Shown: positions 10,595 to 24,591 of the stretch, piece after piece
Layout of the letters: each line of letters opens with the position of its first letter
Position numbering within the stretch: position 1 is the stretch's first letter
NCBI RefSeq assembly: GCF_002019695.1
Contig: NZ_KV917376.1
Span: 1,993,380 to 2,057,379, forward strand
Origin: Evansella clarkii
GTDB taxonomy: Bacteria > Bacillota > Bacilli > Bacillales > Salisediminibacteriaceae
Reading direction: 5' to 3'
DNA length: 64,000 nucleotides
The notes under the pieces: generated by a model
The model's database searches: none
Seen by the model: the letters and a program-made list of their open reading frames with translations, nothing else
What the model was told of the DNA's origin: nothing
Position numbers and translations under genes: made by a program

Positions 10595-10608
10595 AGAAAG
10601 CGCTTACC
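10595..10608 (+). promoter_or_regulatory. cre-like site upstream of sigL
   Basis: AGAAAGCGCTTACC has the GAAAGCGCTTAC core of a CcpA site, with two edge mismatches. CcpA control of sigL is known in B. subtilis, which raises the plausibility. It lies upstream of the predicted sigL promoter. Confidence 0.45.
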
Positions 10609-10657
10609 TGATCTGTGTTAAAATAGTAGATACGAGAATCAGACTATCAGAAACCCC

Positions 10658-10697
10658 CCTGTTACAGCAGGAATGTAACAGGTAAACATGTTATAAT
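10658..10697 (+). promoter_or_regulatory. sigL -10 element with adjacent 9-bp inverted repeat
   Basis: CCTGTTACA at 10658-10666 and TGTAACAGG at 10674-10682 form a perfect inverted repeat with a 7-base spacer, ending nine bases before TATAAT (10692-10697). No good -35 hexamer is seen, as the repeat occupies that position. This resembles a binding site for a dimeric regulator. Confidence 0.5.
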
Positions 10698-10719
10698 ACG
10701 CATAAGGAGGCAGTACCTT

Positions 10720-12066
10720 ATGAATATGGATTTTGGTTTATACCAGCAACAGTCAATGAAACTGGTGATGACAAATGAGCTTCGCCAGGCGATTACAATA
10801 TTGCAATACTCCGCCCTTGATTTAAATAATTACCTGCATGAACAGCAGCTGGAGAATCCGCTGATTGAACTGAAAGATAACCATAAACATGAAGAAATAA
10901 CCCGAAATAAAGAAGAATCTGCTGCCCCCGTCTATGACTCCCGGGTGAGGCATGACCAGGATGATGAATATTCAGCGATAGACCACGTAAGCGACCAGGA
11001 AGAAGGACTGCAGGATTACCTGCTGAATCAAATCAGTTACCTGAAGCTGGACAGCCGGCTGAGACGTATCATCACCTATTTAGCACTAAGTGTTGACGAA
11101 AACGGATATTTAAAACATACTGCAGAAGAGCTCGCCGGGGAACTGGATGAACCAATTGAGCTTACAGAAGAAGCTGTTTCTGTTTTGCAGGGCTTTGAGC
11201 CTGCAGGTATCGGGGCTTTTTCCCTGAAGGAATGTCTGCTTATTCAGCTGAGACAATTGGAGACCAGGGACTTGCTCGCTGAAACTATCGTTGAAAAGCA
11301 CCTTGATACACTAGCAAAAAAGCAGTTCAAAAAAATTGCCAAGGAAGAAGAGGTGTCCGTCCAGGAGGTTCAGTATATTGCTGACTTTATCCAGACGCTC
11401 AATCCGAAACCGGGAGCCCATTTTTTCAACGAGCCTGCAAAATACGTTGTACCTGATGTAACGGTAAATAAAATAAACGGTGAATACATCGTTTATTTAA
11501 ATGATGACTATATGCCTGTAATGACTGTTAATAAACAGTATGAAGCGTTAATAAATAAAGAAGAAGCTGAAGTAAACGAATATTTGAAGAGGAAATACGA
11601 ACAGTTTCAATGGATTAAAAGAAGTATTGAACAGAGGCAGGAAACGCTTTTGAAAGTATCGGAAGCAATCGTAAGATACCAAAAGGCGTTTTTCGAGCAC
11701 GGCCCTTCCCACTTAAGGCCCCTTACTTTAAAAACCATTGCGGAAGAAGTAAATGTGCATGAAAGTACAGTGTCTCGTGCCACTACAAGAAAATACATTC
11801 AGACGCCAAAAGGATTGTTTGAGTTAAAATACTTTTTCACTTCTATGGTTGGGAAAGATACAGGTGAATCCAGTTCCTCGGAGCGGGTAAAAATTTATTT
11901 GAAAAGACTCGTAGATGAAGAGAATAAACAGAAGCCCCTTTCAGACCAAAAGCTGGCAAACCTGCTTAAAGAACAGCATGGAATCACTGTATCAAGAAGA
12001 ACAGTCGCAAAATACCGGGAAGAAATGCATATTCAGTCATCCTCCCAGCGGAAGAGATACACATAG
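10720..12066 (+). CDS. sigL: RNA polymerase sigma-54 factor (SigL/RpoN)
   Basis: Sigma-54 directs transcription from -24/-12 promoters and needs enhancer-binding ATPases. The protein has the glutamine-rich region I (residues 8-45, QQQSMKLVMTNELRQAITIL), an acidic linker, the core-binding domain, the HTH region (ESTVSRATTRKYIQTPKG), and the RpoN box SRRTVAKYRE near the C terminus. Length 448 is close to B. subtilis SigL (436). The ATG at 10720 follows AAGGAGG. The 3' neighbour is a glutaredoxin-like gene 18 bases downstream. Confidence 0.96.
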   Translation: MNMDFGLYQQQSMKLVMTNELRQAITILQYSALDLNNYLHEQQLENPLIELKDNHKHEEITRNKEESAAPVYDSRVRHDQDDEYSAIDHVSDQEEGLQDYLLNQISYLKLDSRLRRIITYLALSVDENGYLKHTAEELAGELDEPIELTEEAVSVLQGFEPAGIGAFSLKECLLIQLRQLETRDLLAETIVEKHLDTLAKKQFKKIAKEEEVSVQEVQYIADFIQTLNPKPGAHFFNEPAKYVVPDVTVNKINGEYIVYLNDDYMPVMTVNKQYEALINKEEAEVNEYLKRKYEQFQWIKRSIEQRQETLLKVSEAIVRYQKAFFEHGPSHLRPLTLKTIAEEVNVHESTVSRATTRKYIQTPKGLFELKYFFTSMVGKDTGESSSSERVKIYLKRLVDEENKQKPLSDQKLANLLKEQHGITVSRRTVAKYREEMHIQSSSQRKRYT

Positions 12067-12084
12067 TTGAAGGAGCAGTAACAG

Positions 12085-12327
12085 ATGAAATTATATTTTT
12101 ATACAAAAACTGGCTGTCCTTTATGCGATAAAGGGCTTGATGTAACAAAAGATCTTCAGAAAAAATATTCTTTTGAAATTATAGAGCGTGATATTTATTC
12201 AAATGAGGAGTGGCTGGAATTATATCAGATCCGGATTCCTGTAGTGGAGGACGAGAATGGTTACGTTCTTGAAGAAGGAATTATATCTTCTCCAGCACTT
12301 GAAAAGAAAATTAATGAACGAGTTTAG
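12085..12327 (+). CDS. Glutaredoxin-like protein (DUF836 type)
   Basis: This is an 80-residue thioredoxin-fold protein with the active-site CPLC at residues 11-14 (KTGCPLCDKG). The cis-proline region IRIPVV is typical of the short glutaredoxin-like family. It probably reduces or exchanges disulfides; its partner is unknown. It follows sigL by 18 bases with an AAGGAG site, so it is probably cotranscribed. A terminator-like region follows. Confidence 0.8.
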   Translation: MKLYFYTKTGCPLCDKGLDVTKDLQKKYSFEIIERDIYSNEEWLELYQIRIPVVEDENGYVLEEGIISSPALEKKINERV

Positions 12328-12337
12328 AGTTTTAATC

Positions 12338-12366
12338 TTGCTAACGAACCATTTCCTTGCTATGAT
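12338..12366 (+). promoter_or_regulatory. Putative promoter of the cggR-gapA operon
   Basis: TTGCTA at 12338-12343 and TATGAT at 12361-12366 have an exact 17-base spacer. The predicted start near 12373 lies about 60 bases before the CggR operator, the arrangement known for B. subtilis, where CggR blocks elongation downstream of the start. Confidence 0.55.
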
Positions 12367-12427
12367 TAGTTTGAAAGGGAACCCCCTTTCCAAATTAATG
12401 CATTAGCAGAAATGGTCTTTTTTTTCG
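12347..12427 (+). terminator. Branched terminator-like structure after the glutaredoxin-like gene
   Basis: AACCATTTCCTTGCTATG (about 12347-12364) can pair with CATTAGCAGAAATGGTC (about 12402-12418), enclosing a small GAAAGGG/CCCTTTC hairpin. A run of eight or more T follows. It would stop transcripts arriving from sigL. It partly overlaps the predicted cggR promoter, so transcripts starting there contain only the inner hairpin. Confidence 0.5.
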
Positions 12428-12433
12428 CACAGG

Positions 12434-12469
12434 TGGGACACGATATGTCTATGTGGGGCAAAAAACGTC
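12434..12469 (+). promoter_or_regulatory. CggR operator
   Basis: The pattern TGGGAC-N6-TGTC-N4-TGGGGC-N6-CGTC matches the B. subtilis CggR operator form CGGGAC-N6-TGTC repeated with a 4-base gap, with two or three changes. It lies 37 bases upstream of cggR. Binding should be relieved by fructose-1,6-bisphosphate, making the operon glycolysis-induced. Confidence 0.85.
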
Positions 12470-12505
12470 CCGGTTTTAACTCAGGAGAGAAAAGGAGCTT
12501 TACTT

Positions 12506-13531
12506 ATGCGACAGCTTATAGAACTGCAAAAAAAGTTAGTCCCTGATCTCATTGATGTATTGAGTATACGGTACCGTGTGCTCCGCTTTATCCGGGTCAT
12601 GGAGCCTGTGGGAAGAAGAACATTGGCCAGCAGTGTGGAAATGTCGGAAAGAACTCTGCGAAGTGAGGTAACTTTCCTGAAAGAACAAGGCCTCGTGGAT
12701 ATTAAATCCTCAGGTATGACTCTGACGGACGAAGGAAACGGGATTCTTCTCCAGCTTGAAGAAGTGATGAAAGAAGTTTTTGACATCCGTACGATGGAAC
12801 AGCAGCTGAAAGAGAAGCTGGGAATCAATGAAGTACATATATTGCCCGGCGACACTGATGAACATCCATGGGTGAAAAAGGAGATGGGCAGAACCGCTGT
12901 TTCGGTGATGAAAAAGAAATTGCTCAAAAACAGTAATATCATTGCTGTAACCGGGGGAACCTCTATAGCAGCAGTTGCTGAAATGATGGTCCCTGACGGT
13001 GTGACGAATGAGGCGCTGTTTCTCCCGGCAAGAGGCGGGCTTGGCGAACAAGTGGAAAACCAGGCTAATACAATTTGCGCCATGATGGCCAGAAAAGCAA
13101 TGGGCAATTACCGTCTGCTGCATGTGCCAGATGAACTGAGTAAAGAAACATATCAATCCCTGGTGGAAGAGCCGTCTGTAAAAGAAGTACTTGAACTAAT
13201 ACGATCCGCCACAATGGTAATACACGCTGTGGGAGAGGCGCAGACAATGGCTCAGCGAAGAAACTCTTCTCCTGAAGTTATGGAACGACTGAAAAAAGAA
13301 GCTGCTGTTGCAGAAGCCTTTGGTTATTATTTTAATCAATCAGGGGATATTATTCATAAAGTTTTAACCATAGGTCTGCAGCTGGAAGACCTGGAAAAGA
13401 TACCTCACGTTATTGCTGTCTCAGGCGGCAGCTCCAAGGCCGGAGCAATCCAGGCATACATGAAACACGGCCCGAGTCAGGTGCTTGTAACAGATGAAGG
13501 CGCCGCTTTACGTATTCTGGAAGAAAACTGA
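12506..13531 (+). CDS. cggR: Central glycolytic genes regulator CggR
   Basis: CggR is a SorC-family repressor of the gapA operon that senses fructose-1,6-bisphosphate. Residues 1 to about 90 form the winged-helix DNA-binding part (RRTLASSVEMSERTLRSEV). The C-terminal sugar-phosphate domain has TGGTSIAAVAEMM and the VSGGSSKAGAI region. The 341-residue length is as expected. It is the first gene of the operon with its operator just upstream, giving autoregulation. Confidence 0.96.
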   Translation: MRQLIELQKKLVPDLIDVLSIRYRVLRFIRVMEPVGRRTLASSVEMSERTLRSEVTFLKEQGLVDIKSSGMTLTDEGNGILLQLEEVMKEVFDIRTMEQQLKEKLGINEVHILPGDTDEHPWVKKEMGRTAVSVMKKKLLKNSNIIAVTGGTSIAAVAEMMVPDGVTNEALFLPARGGLGEQVENQANTICAMMARKAMGNYRLLHVPDELSKETYQSLVEEPSVKEVLELIRSATMVIHAVGEAQTMAQRRNSSPEVMERLKKEAAVAEAFGYYFNQSGDIIHKVLTIGLQLEDLEKIPHVIAVSGGSSKAGAIQAYMKHGPSQVLVTDEGAALRILEEN

Positions 13532-13729
13532 AACAATTCTGTCACTTATTCCCTGTTTACACAGAGGATTAACGGCCGGGAATTGAGTATTATTAAACGA
13601 GAGAAGCGAATGAAAATTTATTATTATTTGCTTAGTTTAAATTCGTTTAAAAAGGTTAAAGGTACAAAATGGATAGTTTACTAAAGGGCATTTCTCCCTT
13701 TGGAAATAGATTTTTTGTTTTTTAATTAA

Positions 13730-14752
<1,023 letters not shown>

Positions 14753-14813
14753 TAAATTTATGAGGGGACAGAGTCGATCCGGACGTTCCCTGAGTAATAC
14801 TTCTCAAAAAACA

Positions 14814-14853
14814 AAAGGAGGAGACAGTGCATCAGTGTCCTGTTCTCCTCTTT
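14814..14853 (+). terminator. Hairpin in the gapA-pgk gap
   Basis: The arm at 14814-14826 (AAAGGAGGAGACA) pairs imperfectly with TGTTCTCCTCTTT at 14841-14853. It may lower read-through to pgk or protect the 3' end of the gapA message. No clear promoter for pgk was found. Confidence 0.45.
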
Positions 14854-14974
14854 CATTTATCTGAGGACACTGGGATGTTAAGATGATTATGGCATGTATA
14901 AATGTTCCTTCTCTCTATACAAGCCTGATTGACAAATCCATAAGATGCAGTTACCAAAAGGAGGTTACCCTCGC

Positions 14975-16162
14975 ATGAACAAGAAATCAGTCCGTGATAT
15001 TGACGTGAAAGGCAAACGGGTATTTTGTCGTGTCGACTTTAATGTTCCTATGAAAGACGGTGAAGTCACAGACGATACGAGAATCCGTGCAGCACTTCCA
15101 ACTATTCAGTATCTTTCTGAAAACGGAGCGAAAGTGATTCTGGCAAGCCACCTGGGCAGGCCAAAAGGGGAAGTAGTTGAAGAACTTCGCCTTGATCCTG
15201 TAGCAAAAAGGCTCAGCGACCTGTTAAACAAAAATGTTTATAAATCTGACCAGGTCTATGGTGATGAACCTAAAAATGCTGCTGCAGACTTGAATGATGG
15301 TGAGATTCTTCTTATTGAGAATGTACGTTTTGAAGCAGGAGAAGAGAAAAATGATCCGGAACTGGCAAAACAGCTGGCAGAGATGGCAGACGTTTATGTA
15401 AACGATGCTTTCGGAGCCGCACACAGAGCACATGCTTCAACAGAAGGAATTGCACAGCATCTTCCGGCGGTAGCAGGCTTACTGATGGAAAAAGAGTTAG
15501 AGGTTCTCGGCAAAGCGTTATCTGACCCGGACCGTCCATTTACTGCAATTATCGGCGGTGCGAAAGTGAAAGATAAAATCGGAGTCATTGATAATCTTCT
15601 TGAAAAAGTTGATAATCTGATTATTGGCGGGGGACTCGCTTACACTTTCGTAAAAGCAAATGGACATGAGGTTGGAAAGTCTCTGCTGGAAGAAGACAAA
15701 ATTGATCTGGCGAGAGAATTCATGCAGAAGGCCGAGGAAAGAGGAGTTAAGTTTTATATGCCTCTTGATGTAACTGTGGCAGACGACTTCAGCGAAGATG
15801 CGAACACAAAAGTTGTTGATATTGAAAATATCCCTTCAGACTGGGAAGCGCTGGATATCGGACCAAAAACAATTGATACGTACCGCGAGGTTATCAGAAA
15901 TTCAAAACTGGTGATCTGGAACGGACCGATGGGTGTTTTTGAACTGAAACCATTCTCTGAGGGAACGGTATCTGTTGCCCAGGCCCTTGCTGATACAGAA
16001 AGTGCTTATACCGTAATCGGCGGAGGCGATTCTGCTGCAGCCGTTGAAAAATTCGGTTTTGCCGATGCAATGGATCATATTTCCACTGGCGGAGGTGCTT
16101 CCCTGGAATTTATGGAAGGGAAAGAACTCCCTGGGGTCGCTGCATTGAACGACAAGGAATAA
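14975..16162 (+). CDS. pgk: Phosphoglycerate kinase
   Basis: Pgk transfers phosphate from 1,3-bisphosphoglycerate to ADP. The N-terminal substrate motif RVDFNVP and RIRAALPT, the ASHLGRP loop, and the C-terminal nucleotide loop GGGDSAAA and [10 protein letters not shown] are present. The ATG at 14975 is chosen over 14945: it follows AAAAGGAGG and gives [15 protein letters not shown], the family N terminus, and 395 residues. It is the third gene of the glycolytic operon. Confidence 0.97.
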   Translation: MNKKSVRDIDVKGKRVFCRVDFNVPMKDGEVTDDTRIRAALPTIQYLSENGAKVILASHLGRPKGEVVEELRLDPVAKRLSDLLNKNVYKSDQVYGDEPKNAAADLNDGEILLIENVRFEAGEEKNDPELAKQLAEMADVYVNDAFGAAHRAHASTEGIAQHLPAVAGLLMEKELEVLGKALSDPDRPFTAIIGGAKVKDKIGVIDNLLEKVDNLIIGGGLAYTFVKANGHEVGKSLLEEDKIDLAREFMQKAEERGVKFYMPLDVTVADDFSEDANTKVVDIENIPSDWEALDIGPKTIDTYREVIRNSKLVIWNGPMGVFELKPFSEGTVSVAQALADTESAYTVIGGGDSAAAVEKFGFADAMDHISTGGGASLEFMEGKELPGVAALNDKE

Positions 16163-16202
16163 AAACATGGTTAAGATGGAAAAATAAAGCGTTAAAAAAT
16201 AA

Positions 16203-18525
<2,323 letters not shown>

Positions 18526-18549
18526 AACACAAGAATATTTTTTCAATAA

Positions 18550-19851
<1,302 letters not shown>

Positions 19852-19872
19852 TAAGTCTTATAACGAGAATTA

Positions 19873-19907
19873 CCCCGGGAACTTTTCTATTCCCGGGTTT
19901 TTTTTTG
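19873..19907 (+). terminator. Terminator of the glycolytic operon
   Basis: CCCGGGAA at 19874-19881 pairs with TTCCCGGG at 19890-19897, followed by nine or more T. This is a strong intrinsic terminator 22 bases after eno. Confidence 0.95.
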
Positions 19908-19929
19908 AGGAAGTTGGCTTAAGGAAACT

Positions 19930-19955
19930 GTCACTATGACAGCTGTCATAGTGAC
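19930..19955. repeat. Perfect 26-bp palindrome with a half copy at 20029-20043
   Basis: GTCACTATGACAG (19930-19942) is followed directly by its exact reverse complement (19943-19955). The half sequence AACTGTCACTATGAC recurs once at about 20029-20043. Both lie in the eno-secG gap (19908-20133), which shows no gene. It could be a regulator site or part of a dispersed intergenic repeat. Confidence 0.85.
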
Positions 19956-20133
19956 TCCGTTGGTATTTAGACTCCCGAAATACAAGGAATCCATATGTAC
20001 CAATACTTTCAGCAAAGTTGCCCTGACGCAACTGTCACTATGACGTAACAAGCCCGGATGTCCTATTGCGAAGCATTATAAATCATGTTATATTTTAAGA
20101 AGGTTTTTACCGTACGTATGGAGGTGTAAAATT

Positions 20134-20364
20134 TTGCTGACACTTTTTCAGGTTTTACTTGTGATCGTATCATTATTGCTAATTACTGTTGTAGTACTTC
20201 AATCTGGCAAAAGCGCAGGACTTTCAGGAGCTATTTCCGGAGGCGCCGAGCAAATTGTCGGGAAACAGAAAGCACGTGGACTGGAAGCGGTACTTAACAA
20301 AATCACAGTCGTTCTCGGTGTAATCTTTTTCTTACTGACAATGGCAGTAGCATTCTACATGTAA
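20134..20364 (+). CDS. secG: Protein-export membrane protein SecG
   Basis: SecG is the small accessory subunit of the SecYEG translocase. The 76-residue protein has two membrane segments (about residues 2-22 and 53-74) around the conserved QSGKSAGLSGAISGGAEQ loop. It starts at TTG 20134 after GGAGGTG. The position before an esterase and rnr is the conserved Bacillus order secG-yvaK-rnr-smpB-ssrA. Confidence 0.95.
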   Translation: MLTLFQVLLVIVSLLLITVVVLQSGKSAGLSGAISGGAEQIVGKQKARGLEAVLNKITVVLGVIFFLLTMAVAFYM

Positions 20365-20388
20365 TAGACTATACAAAACGAACAGATC

Positions 20389-20422
20389 AAAGCAGCAGGC
20401 GCATACGCCTGCTGCTTTTTTT
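20389..20422 (+). terminator. Terminator after secG
   Basis: AAAGCAGCAGGCG (20389-20401) pairs perfectly with CGCCTGCTGCTTT across a CATA loop, followed by further T. Confidence 0.9.
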
Positions 20423-20612
20423 AAGTTGATTAAAGGCAGTCGTACAAGGGAATAAAATAATACAGAAGAGGCCGGGAAATATATATACAAGTTAAACCTT
20501 GAGCAAGGAACGTGACATCCTGCAGTAATTTCCAATATGATGTAATACAGCGGAACCGGCCTTAACAGATAAAGAGGGAATAATCAGTGGATCAGGGACA
20601 TCGCGAGAGGAA

Positions 20613-21305
20613 GTGGAGAAGATGATAGGTTGTTTATGTCTTCATGGTTTTTCTGGAAACCCTAAAGAAATAGATGCAATTACCACATACCTGGAAAAGA
20701 AGAAATGGCTTGTTTATACACCGACACTTCCAGGGCATGGAGAAAACAATACATTGAAGGGTGTAACATATAAACATTGGATATATGCAGCCACAGTAGC
20801 TGTGGAAGAGCTGCTGAAGCGATGTGAAAAAGTGTACGTGATCGGTTTTTCAATGGGAGGTATGATAGCGAGTTATATAGCCTCCAGGCACCCTGTTGAA
20901 AAGCTTGTGCTGCTAAGTTCCTCCGCCTACTATCTTAACCCGAAGCAGATTCTGGAGGTGGTAAGCGGCTGGATAGTGGAAGGCCTGAGGGGAGAACTGG
21001 AGGATGACAAGCTGTACCAGTTTTATAAACAGAAAGTGTTAGAAACTCCCCTTGAAGCTACTAAACAGTTTACTAAAATGGTCAAAGAACTGAGGGGCCA
21101 TCTGAAAAACATAAAGGTTCCGACCTTGATAATCCAGGGGGAAAGTGATGGACTCGTACCTCCAAAAAGCGCTGAATATATATATGAACAAATTCAGTCG
21201 GAAGAAAAAGACCTTTATTTTTTTCCAAAAGCGAAGCATTACATCTGGTTTGGAGAAGAAAAGGAAGAGTTATTGCAAAAGATCGATGATTTTCTTTGTG
21301 GCTGA
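20613..21305 (+). CDS. Alpha/beta hydrolase, Est30-like carboxylesterase (first copy)
   Basis: This 230-residue serine hydrolase is of the small Bacillus carboxylesterase type. The oxyanion-side motif is LHGFSGNPKEI, the nucleophile elbow is GFSMGG, the acid is in GESDGLVPP, and the histidine is in KAKHYIWF. Its natural substrate is unknown; short-chain ester hydrolysis is the family activity. The start is either GTG 20613 (GAGAGG upstream) or ATG 20622. A second related esterase follows at once, so this looks like an old duplication or a paired insertion between secG and rnr. Confidence 0.85.
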   Translation: MEKMIGCLCLHGFSGNPKEIDAITTYLEKKKWLVYTPTLPGHGENNTLKGVTYKHWIYAATVAVEELLKRCEKVYVIGFSMGGMIASYIASRHPVEKLVLLSSSAYYLNPKQILEVVSGWIVEGLRGELEDDKLYQFYKQKVLETPLEATKQFTKMVKELRGHLKNIKVPTLIIQGESDGLVPPKSAEYIYEQIQSEEKDLYFFPKAKHYIWFGEEKEELLQKIDDFLCG

Positions 21306-21384
21306 ACCTGTTTTTCAGAAAGGCGACGGCCGGGGACTCACACATAAGTGACCACAGCAAATATATTTGAAGGAGAAGACAGTT

Positions 21385-22134
21385 ATGATTAAAGTATCAA
21401 GGCCAAAACCATTTACAAATGAAGCGGGGAAGAGGGCGGTATTATTGCTGCACGCATTTACGGGAAGCTCAGCTGATGTAAGAATGCTGGGGCGCTACCT
21501 CAATAAAAAAGGCTATACAACGCATGCTCCTCATTACAGGGGGCATGCAGTGCCACCGGAAAACCTCGCTGAATATACACCGGAAGACTGGTGGGAGGAT
21601 GTACTGGAAGGTTATAACCACCTGAAAGAACTTGGTTATGAAGAAATAGCGGTAGCCGGCCTTTCCCTCGGTGGTGTATTTTCCCTTAAGCTCGGGTACA
21701 CTTTACCTGTGAAGGGTATTATTCCTATGTGTGCACCTGTATATTCAAACAATGAAGAAAGACTTTACAGAGGAATGCTGGAATATGCCCGGGAATATAA
21801 GCGACTGGAGAAGAAGAGCCAGGAAGAAACAGAGGCGGAGATGAAGGAATTTGAAAAAATCCCCCGCCCTCTAATTAGGAAACTGCATGGTCTTATTGAT
21901 GATGTAAGAGAAAATATCGATATGATCTATAATCCTGTTTTTGTCGTCCAGGCCAGAAATGACGATATGATAGACACTGACAGTGCCGATGTTATCTACA
22001 ATGAAGTAGAGGCTGAATTTAAGGATATAAAGTGGTACGAAGAATCGGGCCATGTCATCACCCTGGACAAAGAACGGGACAAGCTTCATGAAGATATTGC
22101 CGCTTTTCTGGAAGAGCTTGACTGGAGCGAATGA
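21385..22134 (+). CDS. est: Alpha/beta hydrolase, Est30/YvaK-like carboxylesterase (second copy)
   Basis: This 249-residue carboxylesterase has [16 protein letters not shown], the nucleophile elbow AGLSLGG, the acid in [10 protein letters not shown], and the histidine in ESGHVITLD. The charged cap segment [20 protein letters not shown] (about 130-155) resembles Est30/YvaK, so this copy is the likelier orthologue of B. subtilis est. The ATG at 21385 with AAGGAG nine bases upstream is preferred to an in-frame TTG at 21367. It lies 45 bases before rnr. Confidence 0.88.
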   Translation: MIKVSRPKPFTNEAGKRAVLLLHAFTGSSADVRMLGRYLNKKGYTTHAPHYRGHAVPPENLAEYTPEDWWEDVLEGYNHLKELGYEEIAVAGLSLGGVFSLKLGYTLPVKGIIPMCAPVYSNNEERLYRGMLEYAREYKRLEKKSQEETEAEMKEFEKIPRPLIRKLHGLIDDVRENIDMIYNPVFVVQARNDDMIDTDSADVIYNEVEAEFKDIKWYEESGHVITLDKERDKLHEDIAAFLEELDWSE

Positions 22135-22179
22135 TAACCGTTTTTTACACATTCCGGAATGAAAGGAGCGAGGCTAAAG

Positions 22180-24531
22180 ATGAGCGAAATGACAAAGGAA
22201 AGATTACTTACCTATATGAAAGAGGAAGCGGACAAGCCTCTTTCTGTTAAAGAACTTGAAGAAGCTATGGGGCTGGAGGATTCAAGCCAGTTCAAGGATT
22301 TCGTAAAACTACTTAACGAACTTGAAGATGAAGGGGAGCTAGTAAGAACACGCAGCAACAGATACGGTATTCCGGAAAAAATGCACCTTCGCAGAGGTGA
22401 GGTTATCAAGCATCCTAAAGGATTTGCTTTTGTCAGGGTAGGCCCTGACGAGGATGATATTTATATCTCCGGAGCGGATATGAATACGGCAATGAACAAA
22501 GATAAAGTGCTTGTACGCCTTAATCCTGAATCTTCCGGATCGCGCCCTGAAGGAACGATCATCCGGATTATTGAGCGTGGTGTCAAAACAACAGTCGGTA
22601 CTTATGCAGATGACAAGCACTATGGTTTTGTTATCTCTGACGATAAGCGGATTCCGAACGATATATTTATTCCAAAAGGTGAAGACGGCGGTGCCGTTGA
22701 TGGCCACAAGGTACTTGTTAAAATAACAAAATATCCGGAAGGACGTATGAGTGCTGAAGGGACAGTACTAGAAGTTCTCGGTCATAAAAACGATCCGGGA
22801 GTGGATATTTTATCGGTTATTCACAAGCACGGCCTTCCAGGAGAATTCCCGGAAGAGGTAATTGAACAGGCGAACCAGGTTCCGGACGAAATATCGCCGG
22901 AGGAGCTGGAAAACCGCCGGGATCTCCGTGATGAAACTATCGTTACTATTGACGGGGCAGACGCAAAAGACCTGGATGACGCCGTCCAGGTAAAGAAACT
23001 GGATAACGGTAACTATCTGTTAGGGGTCCATATCGCAGATGTTTCCTATTATGTAAAGGAAAGCTCGCCAATCGATGTGGAAGCACTGGACAGAGGAACA
23101 TCAGCATACCTCGTAGACCGGGTAATCCCGATGATTCCTCACCGTTTATCAAATGGCATTTGTTCACTGAATCCACAGGTAGACCGGCTTACATTATCCT
23201 GTGATATGGAAATAACACCGAACGGGGAAGTAGTTAACCATGATATATACCAGAGTGTGATCCGGACTAATGAACGGATGACATATACGGATGTAAGGAA
23301 AATCCTTCAAGAAGAAGACGAAGAAGTTACAAAGCGTTATGAGGATTTAGTTCCATTTTTTAAATTAATGGAAGAGCTTGCGGAAATCCTTCGGAGAAAA
23401 CGATTCGAACGGGGAGCAATCGACTTTGATTTTAAAGAAGCGAAAGTAATCGTGGACGAGGAAGGCACACCGACAGAGATTGCGATTCGCGACCGGTCTG
23501 TAGCTGAGCGTCTTATTGAAGAATTTATGCTTGCAGCTAATGAAACTGTAGCTGAACATTTCCACTGGATGAAAGTGCCGGCTATGTACCGGATCCACGA
23601 AGATCCAGATGAAGGAAAGCTGAACACTTTCCTGGAGTTTATCACAAACTTCGGCTATGTCGTAAAGGGTGCAGCGAATACGGTTCACCCAAGGGCTCTG
23701 CAGCAATTGCTGGAAGAAGTAAAAGGGGAGCCGGAAGAAGCAGTAATCAGTACGGTGATGCTCCGTTCTATGAAACAGGCGAAGTATGACCCGGAAAACA
23801 TCGGGCACTTTGGATTATCGGCTGATTTTTACACCCACTTCACGTCACCAATCCGTCGTTATCCGGACTTAATCGTTCACCGGCTGATCCGAACGTATTT
23901 AATTGAAGGGAAAGTCGATGAGAAGACGAAGGAAAAATGGAATGAACGCCTTGGCGATATTGCCCGTCACTCTTCTGAAATGGAGCGCCGAGCAGAGGAT
24001 GCCAGCCGTGAAACAGATGAACTGAAAAAGGTTCAGTTCATGGTAGATAAGGTCGGCGAAGAATACGAAGGCATCATTTCAGGTGTTACCAACTTCGGTT
24101 TGTTTGTGGAGCTTCCGAACACCATCGAAGGACTCGTCCATGTAAGCTATTTAACGGATGATTACTATCACTACGATGAGTCATCTTACGCGATGATCGG
24201 AGAGCGGACCGGGAATGTATTCCGTATTGGCGATGAAATCGAAGTCCGGGTCGTCAATGTTAACGTGGACGAACGGGCGATTGATTTTGAAGTAGTAGGG
24301 ATGAAGGCCCGCAAAGCGAAGCGCAAAGAAGCACCTCGTGTTATTGAAGGCGGAAAGCGCCCGGCCCGTAAAAAAGGAAAGGGTCAGGGTCTCACCTTAG
24401 GTGCAAACAAACCTGAAGGCGGTAAAAACGGCAGAGGAAATGGCGGTAATGGAAGTGAAGGCGGACGGAAGAAGAAATTTTACGATAATGCGCCAAAGAG
24501 TAAACGGAAAAAAGGCAGGAAGAAACGATAA
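22180..24531 (+). CDS. rnr: Ribonuclease R
   Basis: RNase R is a 3' to 5' exoribonuclease that degrades structured RNA and works with tmRNA/SmpB on non-stop messages. Domain order: N-terminal winged helix (about 1-65), two cold-shock domains, the RNB catalytic domain with [14 protein letters not shown], an S1 domain ([19 protein letters not shown] at about 625), and a Lys/Arg/Gly-rich tail that binds RNA. The ATG at 22180 is preferred to 22159 because AAAGGAG lies between them. The length is about 783. Confidence 0.96.
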   Translation: MSEMTKERLLTYMKEEADKPLSVKELEEAMGLEDSSQFKDFVKLLNELEDEGELVRTRSNRYGIPEKMHLRRGEVIKHPKGFAFVRVGPDEDDIYISGADMNTAMNKDKVLVRLNPESSGSRPEGTIIRIIERGVKTTVGTYADDKHYGFVISDDKRIPNDIFIPKGEDGGAVDGHKVLVKITKYPEGRMSAEGTVLEVLGHKNDPGVDILSVIHKHGLPGEFPEEVIEQANQVPDEISPEELENRRDLRDETIVTIDGADAKDLDDAVQVKKLDNGNYLLGVHIADVSYYVKESSPIDVEALDRGTSAYLVDRVIPMIPHRLSNGICSLNPQVDRLTLSCDMEITPNGEVVNHDIYQSVIRTNERMTYTDVRKILQEEDEEVTKRYEDLVPFFKLMEELAEILRRKRFERGAIDFDFKEAKVIVDEEGTPTEIAIRDRSVAERLIEEFMLAANETVAEHFHWMKVPAMYRIHEDPDEGKLNTFLEFITNFGYVVKGAANTVHPRALQQLLEEVKGEPEEAVISTVMLRSMKQAKYDPENIGHFGLSADFYTHFTSPIRRYPDLIVHRLIRTYLIEGKVDEKTKEKWNERLGDIARHSSEMERRAEDASRETDELKKVQFMVDKVGEEYEGIISGVTNFGLFVELPNTIEGLVHVSYLTDDYYHYDESSYAMIGERTGNVFRIGDEIEVRVVNVNVDERAIDFEVVGMKARKAKRKEAPRVIEGGKRPARKKGKGQGLTLGANKPEGGKNGRGNGGNGSEGGRKKKFYDNAPKSKRKKGRKKR

Positions 24532-24552
24532 TAATGTGTTAGTTGCTGAAGG

Positions 24553-24591
24553 AAACCAGGCTCCCATGTAAATGGGGGTCTGGTTTGTTTT
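24553..24591 (+). terminator. rnr terminator, used as intron target
   Basis: The arm at 24553-24566 (AAACCAGGCTCCCA) pairs with TGGGGGTCTGGTTT (24573-24586), then GTTTT. The group II intron begins immediately afterwards, as class C introns characteristically do. Confidence 0.88.
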
